Part shown: one piece after another, positions 1 through 3,389 of the stretch | How the letters are laid out: every line of letters begins with the position of its first letter | How positions within the stretch are numbered: position 1 is the stretch's first letter | Origin: Treponema sp. UBA2869 | GTDB taxonomy: Bacteria; Spirochaetota; Spirochaetia; Treponematales; Treponemataceae | Direction: 5' to 3' | Assembly (NCBI GenBank): GCA_002350445.1 | Contig: DEEV01000098.1 | Coordinates: 1,740-7,856, forward strand | DNA length: 6,117 bases | Made by a program: the position numbers and the translations under genes | The notes under the pieces: model-generated | Databases searched by the model: none | What the model was told of the DNA's origin: nothing | Seen by the model: the letters and a program-made list of their open reading frames with translations, nothing else

Positions 1-126
1 GAACATTGAAACATCTATAGAAGTAAGTGCACGGCAGTTATAAAACATTCCTGCCATAGTTGTTACATTAGAAGTATCGAACAGGCTTGTATCTATCTGG
101 GTCATTGCTCGACATTCACTAAACAT
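1..126 (-). repeat. DUF285 tandem repeats (one full unit plus 16 residues)
   Basis: Unit 1 (126-49) encodes 26 residues beginning MFSECRAMTQID and ending SNVTTMAG. Unit 2 (48-1) begins MFYNCRALTSIDVSMF and is cut by the window edge. Conserved positions are M-F, Cys5, Arg6, Ala7, Thr9, I-D and the Phe at 16. The period is 78 bases. Third codon positions differ between units, which points to an old or selected repeat and not a fresh duplication. Confidence 0.8.
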
Positions 127-267
127 ATCTGAACTATCTTCATTCAGGACAAGTTTTCCGCCGCTTGCAATATAACCTGCATCAACATAGTATTTTATTG
201 TGCCGGTTGCTTCATCATACCAGCAAGGAACATCTTTATTTTTTGTATCAAGATATTTAACAGTTAC
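1..267 (-). other. Gene B DUF285/BspA-like domain, N-terminal part (residues 1041-1129)
   Basis: The lead-in VPCWYDEATGTIKYYVDAGY and KLVLNEDSSDMF is the normal approach to DUF285 (PF03382, BspA-type leucine-rich-like) arrays: a W/Y strand pair, then the acidic DSS before the first MF. It is followed by one complete repeat and part of a second. Homologous domains usually carry several such repeats, so the array probably continues past base 1. DUF285 tracts are linked in the literature to mobile PARCEL coding repeats and to surface proteins of spirochaetes and mycoplasmas. Confidence 0.82.
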
Positions 268-3200
268 ACCGGAAGCAGGCAGTGTTGTACTGCGTTCAAA
301 GGCAGTTGCAGTTTCTGTAACTCCTAAATTTGAAATAGCAGAGCTAAAATATGTACCCTCCTTTAAACCAATGTATTCAAAAACCATTGCCGCTTCGCCG
401 CCGGAAAGGGTCGGTTTTCGTACAGAGCCGGTTCTAAACACATCTTCTGGTTCTGCAGTATTGTAAGTTGAATAGCCGCTTGTAAATACAAGGTTTTCGG
501 TTACATCTGCTGTAGACTGGTTATAGAGCGTTACAAATATAGAAGAATCCGAAGACAATTTAGATTTAATTTCAAGAGGGTTAAAGACTGGAGCGGCTCC
601 CATATTGTCACCAATCCAGATTCCACATTCCTTAATTGACGCAACATAAGAAGTTCCGTCGTTTGTGCATACAAAGTTGTCTTTTACAATAAGTTTATCT
701 TTTATGCGGAGTGTTCCATTTTTAACATTAATTGCGCAAGCCCAATCTGAAGCATCAGGCTCAATATAGTTATTTTTAACGGTTACGTTGCTAAGTGTAC
801 AATCTCCGTCTACTTCCATTACGCCGCACTTAGCTGCAAGCATACCCGTAATATTAGAATTTGACATTTCAAGAGAACAGCCTTCTGTTACTATAATAGA
901 AGCGTAGTTATTTGGTGTGTTTCCAGAAGCAAGACAGTTTTCGCCGGCTGCTTTGTAGCTAAAGTTTATGCCGTCCAGCTTGTATTTTTGTCCGTTTTGA
1001 ATATAAAGCGCTGTTTTATTTTCGAGTGGAGTATTGCAGTAAATTGTTACACGCGCTCCATTTGTTCCGTCTTTGCAGCCAACAATGTTTGCGTAAATTC
1101 CTATATCAGAATTTATACCGCTTGAAATTTCGTAGTCGCTAAGCACGTAAACTGTATTTGAATATGCGCCGGTACTAAGCACGCCCTTAGGGTCTGCAAA
1201 TTTTGAAAGCGCTGTGCTTAAGTTCGCAAGAGGGTGCTCTTTTGAACCGTCATTCGAATCATCACCATCGGTTGCAGAAATATAGAATTCAGCTGCTCCA
1301 ACCTTTTTAAGTTTTCCGCTTTCGTCTATACCCCACTCCTGGGTAATTTCACCTGAAGCATTTTTTTGCGGAACAACCGCAATCTTAGAAAGCTCTGAAC
1401 TAAGTGCTGTTCCAGACGCCTTTGCAACAAAGTTTCCTACTGCGTAACTTGAAGGCTGTATTGTTAAAGCAATGCCGTCTTCGCTGGCTGGAGTAAGTTC
1501 GCTATTAATATTTACATAACCATAACGGTTTGTTGCTGACCAGAGAGTATAAATTGTATTATCCGGGGCAATTGTTGCGTTTCCGCCTACAGTAATTGAT
1601 GTAGAATATGATCCGCTTGACCAGACATATACTGCGCTTCCCAAAGGCGCGTAGTTTCCCTGTATTAAACCACCTAGTATAGAACAAGAAGAAGATGTTC
1701 CGCCCGGATAACCTACTGCACCGCCAATATTTGCTGCGGCATTGTACTTTATGTTACCGCTGGCAATTTTTGCTGTACCGCTGCTACCGTGCATAATTGC
1801 ACCGCCGCCGTATTTTTCTGCATCTGCTGTACCCGCTGCCCAGTTATAATAAATACCGCCGGTACATTCTTCGGTTTCTGTTGTTGATTTATAACCTACA
1901 TAAACATTTTTTGCATAAATACCGCCGCCATATTTACCAGCTTTGTTTGAATATCCGTCTGAACCTGCATGCTTTTTACTTGCAGGCTCTTCGCCAACCT
2001 GAGCAGAACCATTCATAAGAACTGTAGAATACAGACCGTAAACACCACCTCCGTTATTGGATGCCTGGTTTCCGGTAATTAAAGCACCGTCGGCAAGGGT
2101 TAAAGTTGTTCCAGAAGACGAAGAAAGGTAGATTCCACCACCGTTTGTAAGACCGCCGCTGGAAGTTTTTGCCCAGCCGTTTGTAATCTTAAGGTTTTTG
2201 ATTGTTAAAGGCTTTGTTAAATCATAAGTAATTACAGAAGCTTCTTTGTTTCCGTCAAGAATATCTACAGAGTTGCCGGTTACGCCGCACAACGTAAGTG
2301 ATTTTATATCGCTTGTAAAGTTTGTTGTGTTAAAGGTAAACGGACCTTTTTGTGTTCCAGAAATATAAATTGTGTAATCTTTAAGATCTGATGATTTTGC
2401 AAACTGTTTAATTGTTTTTTCTGCCTTAAGCATTGTTGCAAAAGGTGCAAATCTTGAACCAATATTTGTATCGCTTGCCCCTTCTCCACCAACATAGAAT
2501 TCTGTTCGGTCTGAAGAAGCGTCGCCAATTGCAGAAACAGGCATTTTTTCTACAGGTGTACCGTTTAGAATCCACTGTGAAGTTTTAAGGTTATCAAAAA
2601 TATTAATTGTCTGTACGGTTTCGCCCAAAATAAATTTTTCGCTGCCACTTGTTTTTGAAAGAGAAACTCTAACCCTGTATGAACCGCTTGCAATTGGATT
2701 TACTGACTTGAGCAAATATCTGTAAAAATATGTTCCAGCTCCATCATCATCCATAGAAATATTGCATCTAACATCAGCGGCAGTCCATTCTGCGAGTTTT
2801 GATTCATCCAGTAATGTAACCTGCACACTCATGCTGCCGGCAACTGTAGCATCTGTACCTAAATCAAAATAAAGCCACATGCTTCCATTTCCGCTGTCGC
2901 CTTTTTTAAGGTTAAAGTCGTGCTTGCCTTCCAACGCATAAGCAGCGTCTATTGTGCCGGTTTCGTAAGAGTCAAAAAGGAACGGGTTTCCGCTTTCGTC
3001 CTGAATTCCAACTTCTATAACCCACGATTTACCTGGAACAAGGCTTACAGAAAATGTTTTTCCGGTTGCATCAACTGTACCGGTGCGAACGTCAGCCCCG
3101 CTTGTTGCCTTTACGTAATATGAAGTGCCTGTTGTTGGCAATGTTGGACTTGCGGAACGGGCAGCTTCGTCTGCCTTTTGAACGGCTCTGCTTACCTGGT

Positions 3201-3387
3201 CTAAAAGTTCTAACGGGTACGCACCGTCTACAGAAAACTTTGCAGAAACCTTTAGTTCACCTGCCGCAGCGGCCGAGGCTGGAGATGGCGAAGAAGAGCT
3301 TGAATCATAAGAATCAAAAAGGTTATTGCAGGAAAAAAGAATTAAAACACCAATTGCAGCAATAAAACAGCGTACTTTATTTTTCAT
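1..3387 (-). CDS. Gene B: lipoprotein with two beta-helix domains and a DUF285/BspA-like repeat tract (3' partial)
   Basis: ATG at 3387-3385 is the only start after an in-frame TAA at 3393-3391, and it has a strong Shine-Dalgarno 7 bases upstream. The frame has no stop through base 1, giving 1129 residues with the C-terminus missing. Domains: 1-19 lipoprotein signal with lipobox LFSC and Cys20; 23-43 Ser/Pro/Ala linker; 44-290 beta-rich, probably Ig-like; 296-695 beta-helix 1 with GGGI-type hinges, ending EWGIDESGKLKK; 700-929 beta-helix 2, opening EFYISATDGDDSNDGS and rich in Cys; 930-1040 beta-rich connector; 1041-1129 DUF285 lead-in and first repeats (MFSECRAM...FDTSNVTTM, MFYNCRAL). Family knowledge: Sec export, lipidation at Cys20 and surface display fit such a protein. 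DUF285 repeats occur in surface proteins of Treponema, Brachyspira and mycoplasmas. A ligand-binding or adhesin role is inferred. No enzyme active site was recognised, although beta-helices also occur in polysaccharide lyases. Confidence 0.94.
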   Translation of the reverse strand, partial: MKNKVRCFIAAIGVLILFSCNNLFDSYDSSSSSPSPASAAAAGELKVSAKFSVDGAYPLELLDQVSRAVQKADEAARSASPTLPTTGTSYYVKATSGADVRTGTVDATGKTFSVSLVPGKSWVIEVGIQDESGNPFLFDSYETGTIDAAYALEGKHDFNLKKGDSGNGSMWLYFDLGTDATVAGSMSVQVTLLDESKLAEWTAADVRCNISMDDDGAGTYFYRYLLKSVNPIASGSYRVRVSLSKTSGSEKFILGETVQTINIFDNLKTSQWILNGTPVEKMPVSAIGDASSDRTEFYVGGEGASDTNIGSRFAPFATMLKAEKTIKQFAKSSDLKDYTIYISGTQKGPFTFNTTNFTSDIKSLTLCGVTGNSVDILDGNKEASVITYDLTKPLTIKNLKITNGWAKTSSGGLTNGGGIYLSSSSGTTLTLADGALITGNQASNNGGGVYGLYSTVLMNGSAQVGEEPASKKHAGSDGYSNKAGKYGGGIYAKNVYVGYKSTTETEECTGGIYYNWAAGTADAEKYGGGAIMHGSSGTAKIASGNIKYNAAANIGGAVGYPGGTSSSCSILGGLIQGNYAPLGSAVYVWSSGSYSTSITVGGNATIAPDNTIYTLWSATNRYGYVNINSELTPASEDGIALTIQPSSYAVGNFVAKASGTALSSELSKIAVVPQKNASGEITQEWGIDESGKLKKVGAAEFYISATDGDDSNDGSKEHPLANLSTALSKFADPKGVLSTGAYSNTVYVLSDYEISSGINSDIGIYANIVGCKDGTNGARVTIYCNTPLENKTALYIQNGQKYKLDGINFSYKAAGENCLASGNTPNNYASIIVTEGCSLEMSNSNITGMLAAKCGVMEVDGDCTLSNVTVKNNYIEPDASDWACAINVKNGTLRIKDKLIVKDNFVCTNDGTSYVASIKECGIWIGDNMGAAPVFNPLEIKSKLSSDSSIFVTLYNQSTADVTENLVFTSGYSTYNTAEPEDVFRTGSVRKPTLSGGEAAMVFEYIGLKEGTYFSSAISNLGVTETATAFERSTTLPASGVTVKYLDTKNKDVPCWYDEATGTIKYYVDAGYIASGGKLVLNEDSSDMFSECRAMTQIDTSLFDTSNVTTMAGMFYNCRALTSIDVSMF
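268..600 (-). other. Gene B connector between beta-helix 2 and the DUF285 region (residues 930-1040)
   Basis: This segment lacks both GGGI hinges and DUF285 repeats. It has strand-like stretches (IFVTLYNQSTADVTENLVF, EAAMVFEYIGL) separated by Gly/Ser/Pro turns, and looks like the closing rungs of helix 2 followed by a linker (FERSTTLPASGV). I see no recognisable family or motif in it. Confidence 0.4.
601..1290 (-). other. Gene B beta-helix domain 2, Cys-rich (residues 700-929)
   Basis: A second entry segment, EFYISATDGDDSNDGS then HPLANLSTAL, restarts the beta-helix pattern directly after the closing motif of helix 1. Rungs such as IIVTEGCSLEMSNSNITG, VMEVDGDCTLSNVTVKNN and INVKNGTLRIKDKLIVKDN show V-x-x-G-x-L-x-I periodicity. 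GGGI hinges are absent here. Nine Cys fall at 771, 784, 818, 837, 854, 863, 884, 907 and 921, against three in the much longer helix 1. The fold assignment rests on the periodicity and the shared entry segment. Confidence 0.65.
1303..2502 (-). other. Gene B beta-helix domain 1 (residues 296-695)
   Basis: The domain opens with EFYVGGEGASDTNIG and FAPFATMLKA, the usual entry of bacterial pectate-lyase-like/right-handed beta-helix surface domains: YV, acidic-Asn-Gly turn, P-x-x-T, Ala helix. Coils follow with short beta strands (LTIKNLKITNG, LADGALITGNQ, KIASGNIKYN) and glycine hinges at residues 416, 446, 487, 527, 555 and 583. It closes at EWGIDESGKLKK (684-695). The GG(G/A)(I/V) plus I-x-x-N style resembles chlamydial Pmp repeats and treponemal surface proteins. 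No acidic or basic catalytic cluster of a polysaccharide lyase is evident. Confidence 0.75.
1618..2157 (-). repeat. Glycine-hinge coil repeats of gene B helix 1
   Basis: Six degenerate repeats each carry a hinge: NGGGIYL (415), NGGGVYG (445), YGGGIYA (486), YGGGAIM (526), IGGAVGY (554) and LGSAVYV (582). Spacing is 28-41 residues. Between hinges lie I-x-x-N turns such as LITGN, NIKYN and LIQGN. The repeats are conserved only as protein pattern; codons have diverged, so they are not a recent tandem DNA duplication. Confidence 0.7.
2518..3261 (-). other. Gene B N-terminal beta-rich region (residues 43-290)
   Basis: This stretch between the lipoprotein linker and the first beta-helix has alternating hydrophobic/polar beta-strand character and little predicted helix apart from about residues 57-75. 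Recognisable pieces are GKSWVIEVGIQDESGNP, ALEGKHDFNLKKG, a three-Asp turn in SMDDDGAG, GSYRVRVSLSKT, and GETVQTINIFDNL followed by SQWILNG. The pattern suggests one or two Ig-like sandwiches placed as a base for the helices. I do not recognise a named family with confidence. Confidence 0.5.
3328..3387 (-). other. Lipoprotein signal peptide of gene B (residues 1-20)
   Basis: The start MKNKVR gives a basic n-region with Lys2, Lys4 and Arg6. Residues 7-18 form a hydrophobic core (FIAAIGVLILF). The lipobox is L17-F18-S19-C20. Phe at -2 is outside the strict enterobacterial pattern but tolerated in spirochaetal lipoproteins. After Cys20 comes NNLFDSYD and then a run of five Ser (29-33) with Pro and Ala to residue 43, a typical flexible tether between the lipid anchor and folded domains. 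Confidence 0.85.
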
Positions 3388-3389
3388 TA
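3385..3389 (-). other. TAATG stop/start overlap between genes A and B
   Basis: Gene A's TAA (3389-3387) and gene B's ATG (3387-3385) share base 3387. This one-base overlap is a standard arrangement for termination-reinitiation coupling in bacterial operons. There is no room for a promoter or terminator between the genes, so transcription of B must come from upstream of or within A. Confidence 0.9.

Noticed and set aside
1361..1367. Seven-base T run (A7 on the coding strand) in gene B as a phase-variation tract
   Set aside because: Seven bases is short for slipped-strand switching, it encodes ordinary Gln-Lys-Asn codons in an AT-leaning gene, and several 6-base runs occur nearby. The frame is intact here.
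2304..2528. A 74-codon minus-strand frame inside gene B
   Set aside because: It overlaps the gene B entry to beta-helix 1 in another frame. The Gln/Leu-rich product matches no family and is a frame shadow.
2743..2753. ATC trinucleotide repeats (also AGA repeats near 1687 and serine codons near 3290) as variable microsatellites
   Set aside because: Only three to five units, in frame, encoding Asp or Ser turns; they would not switch the frame and are too short to suggest instability.
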